Below are positions 31,949-38,784 of a DNA stretch of 38,784 nt, piece by piece. The stretch spans positions 1 to 38,784 of the forward strand of contig CALEDW010000003.1 of assembly GCA_937949585.1 (NCBI GenBank). Reading direction: 5' to 3'. A program made the translations under genes and the position numbers. How positions within the stretch are numbered: position 1 is the stretch's first letter; the number at the start of each line of letters is the position of its first letter. The notes below the pieces were generated by a model that searched no databases, had not been told where the DNA came from, and saw only the letters and a program-made list of their open reading frames with translations. Source of the stretch: an uncultured Acidimicrobiia bacterium. GTDB taxonomy: Bacteria; Actinomycetota; Acidimicrobiia; IMCC26256; CALEDW01.

Positions 31949-31997
31949 GCGGGGCGACCGGCGCGATCCCCCCGGCGACCCGGAAGGGGGTCCGGTT

Positions 31998-32702
31998 TCA
32001 GTACAGCGGCGACCAGGGCGCCGTGCGCAGCAGCCGGCTCTCCCAATCGTCCCGCACGGCCAGCGCGTCGTGCATCCAGGTCCCCGGGCCCCGGTGCTCG
32101 GGCGGTACCTCGGCGCCGAAGAGGGCCACGAGGCGCTTGACGTCCATCACCTGCTGCCAGAGGACGACCTCACGCCGACGGGCCCCGGTCCCCCAGGCGG
32201 GGCGGAACACCGCCTCCAGGTGCAGCAGCGGCCGCCCGCCGGCCTTCAGCGCCGGCAGGTAGTTGTCCCTCGCCGCGTCCAGGTACGCCTCCACCTTGCC
32301 CTCGAACGGCCAGGCGGTGTCCTCGAGGAACAGGGTCGTGCGGTGCTCGGCGCCGTCGGTGGGCACCCGGTCGAGGTTCACCTCCTGCAGCGGCGACCAG
32401 TCCACCGGGATGAGCACCTTCGCGGTGACGTCGTGGCGCAGCGAATCGACGTGGCGGACCCAGGTCGTGAGGTCGCCCGACTCGATGCGCCGGACCAGCT
32501 CGCCCCAGGCCCCGGCGTCGGTGACGGCGGTGATCGTCACCACGTTGTAGGCCCGGCCCGTCCCGTGGGCGTGCCGCAGGTAGTAGAGGAGACGGGCGTG
32601 ATCGGTCTCGGCGAGGGTCGGGAGCCAACCGCAGCGGAACGCCTGCTCGAAGGCGTCCTCGTGGGCACCGATCACCCGGTGCGTCTCGTGCACGAACAGC
32701 AT
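31998..32702 (-). CDS. NIPSNAP-like / dimeric alpha-beta-barrel protein of unknown function
   Basis: 234 residues, no signal peptide or membrane segment. MLFVHETHRVIGAHEDAFEQAF at the N-terminus and a second, similar strand-helix unit in the C-terminal half (LLHLEAVFRP, VVLWQQVMDVKRL) suggest two ferredoxin-like (NIPSNAP-type) modules; this is pattern recognition, not a confirmed assignment. ATG 32702 has GGGGAGGG about 7 nt upstream. It stands alone between the MarR operon and tRNA-Ala. Confidence 0.6.
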   Translation of the reverse strand: MLFVHETHRVIGAHEDAFEQAFRCGWLPTLAETDHARLLYYLRHAHGTGRAYNVVTITAVTDAGAWGELVRRIESGDLTTWVRHVDSLRHDVTAKVLIPVDWSPLQEVNLDRVPTDGAEHRTTLFLEDTAWPFEGKVEAYLDAARDNYLPALKAGGRPLLHLEAVFRPAWGTGARRREVVLWQQVMDVKRLVALFGAEVPPEHRGPGTWMHDALAVRDDWESRLLRTAPWSPLY

Positions 32703-32789
32703 CGACCCTCCCCGTCCTGGTGATCATGCCACCGGACGAGGGCTCGACGGTCCGCCGAGCCGGACGACCCCGGACGACCCCGAGAGGAG

Positions 32790-32866
32790 TGGTGGAGGTG
32801 AGCGGATTTGAACCGCCGACTTCTACGTTGCGAACGTAGCGCTCTGCCAGGCTGAGCTACACCCCC
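32790..32866 (-). tRNA. tRNA-Ala (anticodon CGC), CCA encoded
   Basis: Read from 32866 to 32790. Acceptor GGGGGTG pairs with CACCTCC (one G-T pair), D arm starts TAGCTCAG, anticodon arm CTACG-TTCGCAA-CGTAG gives anticodon CGC, T arm GGCGG-TTCAAAT-CCGCT (one G-T pair). Discriminator A followed by an encoded CCA. The first 10 bases overlap the 3' end of the PI-PLC-like gene, whose stop codon is formed by tRNA bases 8-10. Confidence 0.95.
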
Positions 32867-34242
32867 AGCGACCCCGAGGATACCAATGCGGGCCGCGCCC
32901 CCGACCGGGATGCGTCGCCGGGCGGTCGGCGACGGTCGGCGGCGAGGTCCTCGACCATCCCGGAGCGGCACCAGGCCGGGGTGTTCACCGGGTTGCAGCG
33001 CAGGGGCGACCCACCCGGGATCGTCACGACGTACGGCGTGCCGAAGGCGCGACCGGGCACTGGGAAGTCGGTCGACACCCAGTGAGCGCCGGACGCCAGG
33101 GCCACCTCGGCCCGACGCCGGTCGTCGGCCCGGGCCTCCCACGTGTCGGCGTCGGCCCGGGTACGCACCAGGTACCCGGCGTCGACGAGCTCGGCGATGT
33201 CGGCCGGCGGGTCGTTGCGTTTCACGAACGCGGCATCGGGATCGCCGGGCGAGGAGTTGGTGAACAGCACCGCGCCCTCGAGTGACGGTCGTCCCTGCCG
33301 GTAGGCGTGGCGCTTGGCCCCGGCGTTGTCCATGAGGAAGATCACCCGACCCCGCAGCGTCTCCAGGCGGGGCCATCCGTCCCGGAGGACCGCTTCCCGC
33401 AGGGTGGTCCGCCGCCCGCGCACGTCGTCGGGGGTCACGAGGCGCCCGGGGGGGAAGATCGAGCGGATCTCGGCGTCGAGCTGGTCCATCGCCGCCCGGG
33501 TCCACGGCCGGATCGGGGTGGGCAAGCCGTAGTCGTCGTCCTTCAGCTCGACGAGCACGGCGATCGGGGCGTGCCGCCGGTGCGCATCGGACCACCCCCG
33601 GATCACCCGCAAGCACTCGACGAGGCGAACACAGGTCGTGCCCGCATCGACGTCGGGCACGTGCGCCACGAAGTGACCGGCGGGGTCGACGAACACGTCG
33701 AGCTCGAGCTGACGGATCCCCTCCTCGCTCAGCTGCACGTCGAGTGGACTGTGCGTGTACTGCCACTGCAGCACCCCGTTCCACGGTGGATCGGTGGGGG
33801 CGACGTGGTAGCTGTTGTGGCTGCCCAGTCCCTGGAGCTGGTTGAGACGCAGCGCGGTGTCCAGCACGGCCGTCCCGTGCCGGCGCCGGTGACCGGCCCG
33901 GACCGTGGCCACCAGCACGTGCCGACCCGGTGGGATCACCTCGCCGGACAGGGTGATCCGGGCGGGGGAACGCGAGGTGACCGACACGAGCGGGGAGCCG
34001 ACCACCCGGTCGAGGCGGACTTCGAACGTCGCCGTCGTGTCGCCGAGCCGGTCGGCGCGCACCTCCACGACCCGCGCGCCCCCGGCCCGGGGCGGTCCGA
34101 CGACCACCTCCACCCTCTGATCCCGGGCCCAGCGGAGCGGCAGGCACCCGGTGACCGCCACCGCCGCTCCGACGAGCAGCACACCCGCCACCCGCGCCGG
34201 TCGCCGCGGTGCGGCGCAGGTCCCCGGACGCCGTGCCCGCAT
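32857..34242 (-). CDS. Lipoprotein phosphatidylinositol-specific phospholipase C-like protein
   Basis: 461 residues. Signal peptide with lipobox AVTGC (Cys33). A beta-rich region (about 40-125) precedes the TIM-barrel PI-PLC domain: catalytic His142 in LGSHNSYH, acidic residues in RQLELDVFVD (likely Ca2+ ligands), and the second histidine His194 in FVAHVPDVD. Such features belong to Ca2+-dependent (eukaryote-like) bacterial PI-PLCs, which cleave PI to diacylglycerol and inositol phosphate. ATG 34242 has AAGGGGGG upstream. The TAG stop falls inside the downstream tRNA-Ala gene. Natural substrate unknown. Confidence 0.85.
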   Translation of the reverse strand: MRARRPGTCAAPRRPARVAGVLLVGAAVAVTGCLPLRWARDQRVEVVVGPPRAGGARVVEVRADRLGDTTATFEVRLDRVVGSPLVSVTSRSPARITLSGEVIPPGRHVLVATVRAGHRRRHGTAVLDTALRLNQLQGLGSHNSYHVAPTDPPWNGVLQWQYTHSPLDVQLSEEGIRQLELDVFVDPAGHFVAHVPDVDAGTTCVRLVECLRVIRGWSDAHRRHAPIAVLVELKDDDYGLPTPIRPWTRAAMDQLDAEIRSIFPPGRLVTPDDVRGRRTTLREAVLRDGWPRLETLRGRVIFLMDNAGAKRHAYRQGRPSLEGAVLFTNSSPGDPDAAFVKRNDPPADIAELVDAGYLVRTRADADTWEARADDRRRAEVALASGAHWVSTDFPVPGRAFGTPYVVTIPGGSPLRCNPVNTPAWCRSGMVEDLAADRRRPPGDASRSGARPALVSSGSLGV

Positions 34243-34332
34243 CTCCGCCCCCCTTGCAGCCCCTCCCCGGGCCGGCTGCCACCGTATCCGAGGCGACGGG
34301 CGGGTCGCGCCCGGCTCGACGCGGGGTACCGG

Positions 34333-34983
34333 TCAGCCGGAGGGGACCCCGGGTTCGGGAGGCAGCGCGGCGGTGATCACCTCACGGAGCCGCGACATGG
34401 TGAGGGCCGTGGTGAGGTCGCCCCGGCTCCGTTCCACCACCGCCCGCAACGCATCCGTCGTGCGGCGCAGGCCACCGGTCACGGCGTCGGGATAGTCGAC
34501 GGTCATGCACAGGCCGAGCACCTCGTCCATCACCCCGAGCAGCTGCTCGGCGCGTTCCAGACGACCGGTCCGCAGGCAGTCGAGGAGGTGACGGCGCAGT
34601 TCGCTGGCCGCTTCGGCCAGACCGTTCAGGTACGAAGCGACCTCCACCCCGAGGTCGGCGGGACCCGGCAGGGGCTCGTCCCGCACGATCGCCAGGGTGA
34701 GACGGGCCTCGGCGTACTCCTTGGCCGCATCCCCGAGGGCCCCGTGCCGCAGCTCGGGATGCGTCTCGGCGGCGTCGCAGGCCTCGGCCAGGAGCGTCTC
34801 GGCCGCGTCGAGCTCCGCCACCGCCTGGGCGAAGTCGTGACGGTGCACGGCCCGCACCGCCCGCCCTGCGGCCTGGATCACCTGCCGGGCGCAGCGCAAC
34901 ATGACCTCGCGCGCCAGGTGCCGGTCCTCCAGGACCTCCCGGGCCGTCCGGCCGATCGTCTCCAGCTCCGCGGCCCGGTCCAT
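34333..34983 (-). CDS. Translin/TRAX-family protein
   Basis: 216 residues, all helical. It matches the family's landmarks in order: the AREVMLRCARQVIQAAGRAVRAVHR helix, KEYAEARLTL, the LGVEVASYLNGLAEAASELRRHLLD segment, and the C-terminal GGLRRTTDALRAVVERSRGDLTTAL signature. The acidic residues reported as catalytic in TRAX are kept: Glu89 and Glu92 (EYAEA) and Asp153 (VMDEV). An active ring-forming RNase is therefore possible. The family is best known from eukaryotes (C3PO) and archaea. ATG 34983 lies 10 nt after the GlpR-like gene's end, so they share a transcript. Confidence 0.8.
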   Translation of the reverse strand: MDRAAELETIGRTAREVLEDRHLAREVMLRCARQVIQAAGRAVRAVHRHDFAQAVAELDAAETLLAEACDAAETHPELRHGALGDAAKEYAEARLTLAIVRDEPLPGPADLGVEVASYLNGLAEAASELRRHLLDCLRTGRLERAEQLLGVMDEVLGLCMTVDYPDAVTGGLRRTTDALRAVVERSRGDLTTALTMSRLREVITAALPPEPGVPSG

Positions 34984-34992
34984 CGGGACCGA

Positions 34993-35499
34993 TCAGGACG
35001 AGGCGTGACGACGCACCGGGAGCGGGACCGGGCCGCCGGGGGCCGGGCGTGGCCCGAGCATCGGGATCGGCGCGACGGTCGGCCGATCGAGCCGCGGGAC
35101 GACGGCGAGCAGCACCAGGTAGGTGGCGAACAGGGCCCCGAGGACCGCGCTCAACAGCCAGAGCAGGATCGCACCCGCCACGAGCGCCAGCAGCAGCGAC
35201 CCGGCCAGGGCGGTCGCGAGCACGAGCACCACGTCCCGGCGTCGCTTCGCCGCCGCGACCCGCCGCGCCCGCACGGCACGACTCGGCGTCCCGGGGTCCG
35301 GGGTCGGAACCGCCCACAGCGGACGGGTCGGCGTCGCGCCGGGGGCGGGGTGACCTCCGGTCCGGCCGATGACCCGCAGGTGGTGCGTGAAACGGTCGAC
35401 GGAGTCGACCCGCTGCCGGTCGCTGCGGCCTTTGATCACGGGCCACAGGAAGAAGGCCGCCCACGCGGCTGCGAGGATCAGCAGGATCAGGATCGCCAA
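34993..35499 (-). CDS. GlpR-like membrane protein (putative receptor of the gephyrin-like protein Glp)
   Basis: 168 residues: one N-terminal helix (2-20), a cytoplasmic basic stretch with DSVDRFTHHLRVIGRTGGHP, and two further helices at about 90-132, then a proline-rich tail. This one-plus-two layout with an SVDRFxxxLRV motif resembles the actinobacterial protein GlpR, reported in Corynebacterium as membrane partner of the MoeA-like protein Glp and linked to cell division. A Glp/MoeA gene lies 2.3 kb upstream. Start is TTG 35499 with AGGAG 5 nt upstream. The identification is from memory of the family, not from a search. Confidence 0.65.
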   Translation of the reverse strand: MAILILLILAAAWAAFFLWPVIKGRSDRQRVDSVDRFTHHLRVIGRTGGHPAPGATPTRPLWAVPTPDPGTPSRAVRARRVAAAKRRRDVVLVLATALAGSLLLALVAGAILLWLLSAVLGALFATYLVLLAVVPRLDRPTVAPIPMLGPRPAPGGPVPLPVRRHASS

Positions 35500-35674
35500 G
35501 GCTCCTGGTCGCCTTCCGTGTCGCGGACGCTAACGCAGGCTGAACGCCGAGTGGGGGATCACCCTAGGCGTCGGCCGACCCCCCCGGCGAACTCGGAGCC
35601 CCGACGTTCCCGGATGAACGACGTGATCGGTGCAAACCGCCAGGATGGGATGGATGCCCCGGGCTCCCGGGATC

Positions 35675-36175
35675 TCAGGGCCGGAGCGACTCGTCGAGGA
35701 GACCCTCCCGCCGCCAGTTCCCGGAGCGCCCCCCGGTCTTCTCCCACAGGGCGAGATCCCCGATCGTCATCCCCCGGTCGATCGACTTGCACATGTCGTA
35801 CACCGTGAGGGCCGCCACCGCCGCCGCGGTGAGCGCCTCCATCTCGACGCCGGTCCGGTCGACGGTGTCGACCTGGGCCTCGACCTCGATGTGGGCGTCC
35901 TCGATCCGGAAGTTCACGAACACCGAACCCACCAGCAGCGGGTGGCACAGCGGGAGGAGCATGGCCGTCTGCTTCGCGGCCTGGATCCCTGCGACCCGGG
36001 CGACCGCCAGCACGTCCCCCTTCTGGACGGCCCCGGAGGCGACGGCGGCCGCCGTCTCGGCCGCCATGTAGACCCGGCAGCGCGCCACGGCCCGCCGGTG
36101 GCTGGCCTCCTTGGCGGTGACGTCGACCATCCGGGCGCGACCCAACGGGTCGAGGTGCGTGAACTCCGAGGTCAT
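35675..36175 (-). CDS. moaC: Cyclic pyranopterin monophosphate synthase
   Basis: 166 residues. Completes the first step of molybdenum cofactor synthesis, turning the MoaA product 3',8-cyclo-GTP into cPMP. Motifs: ARMVDVTAKEASHRRAVA, GDVLAVARVAGIQAAKQT, LLPLCHPL (catalytic region), TGVEMEALTAAAVAALTVYDMCKSID and ALWEKTGGRSG. The conserved lysine and the glutamate of GVEMEAL are present. ATG 36175 is leaderless behind minus-strand TAGACT. Located directly after moaA on the same strand. Confidence 0.96.
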   Translation of the reverse strand: MTSEFTHLDPLGRARMVDVTAKEASHRRAVARCRVYMAAETAAAVASGAVQKGDVLAVARVAGIQAAKQTAMLLPLCHPLLVGSVFVNFRIEDAHIEVEAQVDTVDRTGVEMEALTAAAVAALTVYDMCKSIDRGMTIGDLALWEKTGGRSGNWRREGLLDESLRP

Positions 36176-36181
36176 CGCGCC

Positions 36182-36187
36182 AGTCTA
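36182..36187 (-). promoter_or_regulatory. -10 box of leaderless moaC
   Basis: Minus-strand TAGACT (36187-36182), 6 nt, then ATG 36175; it gives moaC its own promoter although moaA lies just upstream. Confidence 0.55.
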
Positions 36188-36204
36188 GGGATCGTCCACC
36201 CCCC

Positions 36205-37221
36205 TCAGCCCCCGATCTGGCTCATCGACCGGGCGGGACGGACGAAGTCGACCCGGCCGATGCGGTGCCCCGGGCCCTTGCCGGCGACGGCCGCGGCGAT
36301 GCGACCGGCCAGGTCGTCGTCGCTCGCGCCGGCGCGCATCGGCCCCCGCAAGTCGGTCTCTTCGAGCGCGAACAGACACGTCCGCACCTTCCCGTCGGCG
36401 GTGATGCGGATACGGTCGCAGCGGTCGCAGAAAGGCGCGGTGACGCTGGGGATCACCCCGACCTCACCCCGGCCGTCGGCGTAGGGGACACGGGCCGCCG
36501 GTTCGTCGTGCCCGCCCGACAGTGCCTCGGCGGGCGGGCGGGCCAGCGGGAAGACCCGATGGATCCGCTCCAGCATCTCTCCGGCACTCACCACCGCCGT
36601 GGGTACCCACCTTCCGGCGGCGTCGAGCGGCATGAACTCGATGAGTCGCAATGCCAGCCCCCGGTCGCGGGCGAACGCGGCCAGCGCGACGAGCTCGTCG
36701 TCGTTGCGCCCCCGGACGATCACCGCGTTCACCTTCACCGGTGAGAGCCCGGCGGCGACGGCGGCGTCGATCCCGGCGAGGACCTGGGGCAAGGCGTCGC
36801 GCCCGCACAGTTCCCGGAACCGGTCGCGTCGCAGCGTGTCGAGCGAGACGTTCACCCGGTGCAGCCCCGCGTCGCGAAGCCGCGGCGCCAGCGCCTCCAG
36901 TCGGGTGCCGTTCGTAGTCATCGCCAGGTCGACGCCGAGCGGCGCCAAGAGCTCCACGAGGCGCCACACCCCGGCCCGATCGGTCGGTTCCCCCCCGGTG
37001 ATCCGGATCCCGTCGAACCCCCAGCGCGTCACGCAGAGTCGAGCGAGCCGGGCGAGCTCCTCGTAGGTGAGCAGCTCGGCCCGGGGGAGCCAGGTCAGTC
37101 CCTCCGGCGGCATGCAGTAGTGGCAACGCAAACCGCAGCGGTCGGTCACCGAGAGCCGCAGATCGCCGACCCGGCGGCCGTGGCCGTCGACGAGCACGGG
37201 AGCCGCGGGCTGCGGGGCCAT
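36205..37221 (-). CDS. moaA: GTP 3',8-cyclase
   Basis: 338-residue radical SAM enzyme that starts molybdenum cofactor synthesis from GTP. The N-terminal [4Fe-4S] motif CGLRCHYC (CxxxCxxC) and the C-terminal cluster cysteines (CDRCDRIR ... RTCLF) are both present, as are RITGGEPT and the essential C-terminal Gly-Gly (SQIGG). ATG 37221 follows minus-strand TACCCT by 6 nt. It is divergent from the structured-leader gene; the shared gap is 267 bp. Confidence 0.96.
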   Translation of the reverse strand: MAPQPAAPVLVDGHGRRVGDLRLSVTDRCGLRCHYCMPPEGLTWLPRAELLTYEELARLARLCVTRWGFDGIRITGGEPTDRAGVWRLVELLAPLGVDLAMTTNGTRLEALAPRLRDAGLHRVNVSLDTLRRDRFRELCGRDALPQVLAGIDAAVAAGLSPVKVNAVIVRGRNDDELVALAAFARDRGLALRLIEFMPLDAAGRWVPTAVVSAGEMLERIHRVFPLARPPAEALSGGHDEPAARVPYADGRGEVGVIPSVTAPFCDRCDRIRITADGKVRTCLFALEETDLRGPMRAGASDDDLAGRIAAAVAGKGPGHRIGRVDFVRPARSMSQIGG

Positions 37222-37227
37222 CCCGAC

Positions 37228-37233
37228 AGGGTA
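37228..37233 (-). promoter_or_regulatory. -10 box of leaderless moaA
   Basis: Minus-strand TACCCT (37233-37228), then 6 nt and ATG 37221. Confidence 0.55.
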
Positions 37234-37292
37234 CGGCGCGGACCCGGACCGGCCCACCGCCGGACGGCGGGCGGCATGGGCCGATCGACCCA

Positions 37293-37321
37293 TTGTGATC
37301 GCGCGGATAGTGGTTTATCAT
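37293..37321 (+). promoter_or_regulatory. Strong sigma-70-type promoter for the structured leader
   Basis: -35 TTGTGA (37293-37298), 17-nt spacer, -10 TATCAT (37316-37321). It is the closest consensus match in the window and AT-rich against its surroundings. The start would fall near 37328. Confidence 0.75.
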
Positions 37322-37327
37322 TCACTG

Positions 37328-37488
37328 AACGTCCACCTTGGGAGGCGGGTGGGCCAGGGACGAGACGGGTCCCCACCTCGGGGAGGCGTCGATCCGCAGG
37401 CATCGAGCTGGTCGCGTGAGCCTGCGGGGAGCCAGCGCGAAACCGGCCCCGCCGACGGGCCGGTCTCCCGCGACGAACCGAGGTACCC
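37328..37488 (+). ncRNA. Structured 5' leader RNA, candidate riboswitch or regulatory RNA
   Basis: About 160 nt between the promoter and ATG 37489 fold by eye into four consecutive elements: GTCCACC/GGTGGGC near the 5' end; GACG-GG-TCCCC/GGGGA-GG-CGTC (37364-37390) with a 2x2 GG/GG internal loop; an 8-bp perfect stem CCGCAGGC/GCCTGCGG (37394-37427) with an 18-nt loop; and an 8-bp perfect stem ACCGGCCC/GGGCCGGT (37442-37464), extendable by GGGAG/CTCCC. GCTGG (37407-37411) in the third loop can pair with CCAGC (37432-37436) as a pseudoknot. I do not recognise it as a cobalamin, TPP, FMN, SAM, c-di-AMP or c-di-GMP riboswitch; a divergent Moco-type element cannot be excluded. Confidence 0.55.
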
Positions 37489-37731
37489 ATGCCCACGTCC
37501 GCTCACCCGGCCGGGCCGGCCGCCCGGTCGGAACCGATCGTCCGAGTCGTCGAGGTCCGACCCGTGCCCCCGCCCGGCGTCACCGCCCCCGAAGGGTCCA
37601 CGCCCGTCGTGGTGCTCGGCTGCCTCCTGCTGTTGGCCTGCGGGCTCGTGGCGTGGCTGCTCGCCCATCGGGCCGCGGTCCGCTCCGTGCCATCCGCCCG
37701 CCCGCGCCCGCAGGACCGGCCGGCCGCCTGA
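37489..37731 (+). CDS. Small single-pass membrane protein of unknown function
   Basis: 80 residues: a proline/alanine-rich N-terminal half containing IVRVVEVRPVPPPG, one strong membrane helix (about 40-61, VVVLGCLLLLACGLVAWLLA), and a short basic tail (HRAAVRS...). No family is recognised. ATG 37489 has GAGG 5-6 nt upstream, within the last bases of the structured leader, so the leader could control access to the ribosome binding site. It is the only gene downstream of the strong promoter at 37293 before the convergent moeA. Being preceded by a real promoter, leader and Shine-Dalgarno argues that it is expressed. Confidence 0.65.
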   Translation: MPTSAHPAGPAARSEPIVRVVEVRPVPPPGVTAPEGSTPVVVLGCLLLLACGLVAWLLAHRAAVRSVPSARPRPQDRPAA

Positions 37732-37831
37732 GCCGGTCCGCCGACCCGGCTCCGGGCGCATCTCGGTCCTGGCGCACGGTCCGGGCGCACGGCGCGGCCG
37801 ACCACGCTGCCGCTCGCGACGCGCCCTTCGG

Positions 37832-38784
37832 TCAGGGCTCCTCGGGGTCCGGCTCGGCGAGGCAGAGGACGTCGACCTCCTCGCCCCGGCACACGCCAGG
37901 ACCGTCGGGCAGGAGCGCGAGGCCGTTGGCGGCCGCCATCGCCGCCAACGCGTTGCTCGCCTGGTCCCACACCCGCGTGGCGAGGAGGCGCCCCTGCTCG
38001 CTGCGGACCACCACCCTGTCGACGTGCAGCTTCCCGTCGGCGCGGCGCGGCATGTCGTGATCGGCCACGGCCCGCAGACGGGGCCGGTGGAGGTACCGGT
38101 GCCCGCCGAGTGCCCGGATCGCGGGGCGCACGAACAGCTCGAAGCTCACGTGCGCCGACACCGGGTTCCCGGGCAGCCCGAAGCACACGAGGTCGCCGAG
38201 CACCCCGACGGCCAGCGGCTTGGCCGGCTTGATCGCCACCTGCCACCAGCGCAGCACGCCGAGGTCGTCGAGGGCGAGGCGCACGACGTCGCGCTCGCCC
38301 ACCGAGACCCCCCCGCTGCTCACCACGAGGTCGAGGGCGCCGACGAGCCCCTCGAGCCGGCCGGCGAGGTGGGCCGGGTCGTCATCACAGATCCCGAGGT
38401 CGGTGACCTCGGCACCGGCCTCGGCCACCAGCGCGGCCAGCATCGGGCGGTTGGCGTCGCGGATCCGTCCGGGCGGAGGAGGCCCCGGCCCGTCCCACAG
38501 CTCGTCGCCGGTGGACAGCACCCCCACCCGCGCCGGAGCGGCGACGGTGACCTCCCGGCGGCCGAGCGACGACAGCACGCCGAGGTGGGCGGGGCGGAGC
38601 TCGGTGCCCGGCTCGAACACCACCGAGCCGGCCCGCACGTCGCCGCCGGCGGGGCGCACGTTCGCGCCCGTGGCGACCGCTTCCTCCACCCACACCTCGG
38701 CGGCCGGGCCGGCCCGGGTGTGCTCGACCATGACGACGGCGTCGGCGCCGGGCGGGACCGGCGCCCCGGTCGTGATCCGCATCG
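37832..38784 (-). CDS. moeA: Molybdopterin molybdotransferase MoeA / gephyrin-like Glp (partial, 5' end outside window)
   Basis: The visible 317 residues start inside the protein at the RITTGAPVPPGADAVVMVEH motif, so the true start lies past the right edge. The MPT-binding domain follows: VGVLSTGDEL, DANRPMLAAL, DLVVSSGGVSVGERD, the catalytic-region KPAKPLAVG and FGLPGNPVSAHVSFE. The C-terminal domain (beta-barrel, about 75 residues) ends EEVDVLCLAEP. The enzyme inserts molybdate into molybdopterin; in corynebacteria the Glp form also has a divisome role with GlpR, and a GlpR-like gene is at 34993-35499. Confidence 0.94.
   Translation of the reverse strand, partial: MRITTGAPVPPGADAVVMVEHTRAGPAAEVWVEEAVATGANVRPAGGDVRAGSVVFEPGTELRPAHLGVLSSLGRREVTVAAPARVGVLSTGDELWDGPGPPPPGRIRDANRPMLAALVAEAGAEVTDLGICDDDPAHLAGRLEGLVGALDLVVSSGGVSVGERDVVRLALDDLGVLRWWQVAIKPAKPLAVGVLGDLVCFGLPGNPVSAHVSFELFVRPAIRALGGHRYLHRPRLRAVADHDMPRRADGKLHVDRVVVRSEQGRLLATRVWDQASNALAAMAAANGLALLPDGPGVCRGEEVDVLCLAEPDPEEP

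Noticed and set aside
34903..35464. An extended minus-strand frame through the GlpR-like gene into the translin gene (34382-35464)
   Set aside because: Out of frame with both and low complexity; the two smaller frames have clear membrane helices and translin signatures.
33307..35808. An 833-codon plus-strand open frame
   Set aside because: Antisense to the PI-PLC, translin and GlpR-like genes; no recognisable domain.
37328..37488. Assignment of the leader to a cobalamin, TPP, FMN, SAM or c-di-AMP riboswitch
   Set aside because: I looked for the conserved core sequences of these classes and found none; reported as an unassigned structured leader instead.

Overview
The window is very GC-rich (by eye well above 70%), with GTG starts common, third codon positions almost all G or C, and many start codons lying about 6 nt behind a TANNNT -10 box, as in leaderless actinobacterial mRNAs. 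The tiny ribosomal protein bS22, a TIGR03252-type HhH-GPD protein, a wax-ester synthase/DGAT-type acyltransferase and a GlpR-like membrane protein point to Actinomycetota. Class Acidimicrobiia is my best guess, but that is inference. I see no phage, insertion sequence, CRISPR array or defence cassette; this is chromosomal core plus lineage-specific genes.

1-12.3 kb, core block. On the minus strand, read right to left: ychF-like, DUF192, rsmI, then metG, tatD, a YabE-like DUF348/G5/RlpA protein, rsmA, ispE, tRNA-Gln, glmU, prs, a glycosyltransferase-methyltransferase fusion, and rplY (cut by the left edge). An AbrB-like regulator (+) sits between rsmI and metG, and bS22 (+) converges on ispE. 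The order rsmI-abrB-metG-tatD-yabE-ksgA-ispE-glmU-prs-ctc is the one found in Bacillus subtilis, so this is an ancient block for translation, envelope precursors and PRPP supply. Many junctions are 1-10 bp overlaps (translational coupling).

13.4-22.2 kb. An epoxide-hydrolase-like protein and a DapA-like aldolase (-) are followed by a plus-strand series: WS/DGAT acyltransferase, SerC, a class III nucleotide cyclase, an HD protein carrying the complete metal-ligand pattern of myo-inositol oxygenase, a polytopic membrane protein and an HhH-GPD protein.

22.2-30.1 kb. Two tandem secreted proteinase K-like subtilases and a VIT-family transporter (-) are divided from a zinc alcohol dehydrogenase, an 802-residue secreted lipoprotein with a hydrolase nucleophile motif and a lipoprotein cytochrome c (+) by a perfect palindrome that places a start codon at each end.

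30.1-35.5 kb. A MarR regulator with an operator palindrome over its own promoter is coupled to an MFS exporter. Then come a NIPSNAP-like protein, tRNA-Ala(CGC), a lipoprotein PI-PLC whose stop codon lies inside that tRNA gene, a translin/TRAX-family protein and a GlpR-like membrane protein.

35.7-38.8 kb. Molybdenum cofactor genes moaC, moaA and moeA/glp (cut by the right edge), with a strong promoter and a highly structured RNA leader of about 160 nt in front of a small membrane protein.

The most unusual items are the structured leader (37328-37488), the two symmetric bidirectional leaderless promoters (10886-10902 and 25876-25907), the YchF homologue with a destroyed P-loop, the bacterial translin, and the MIOX-like oxygenase beside a cyclase.
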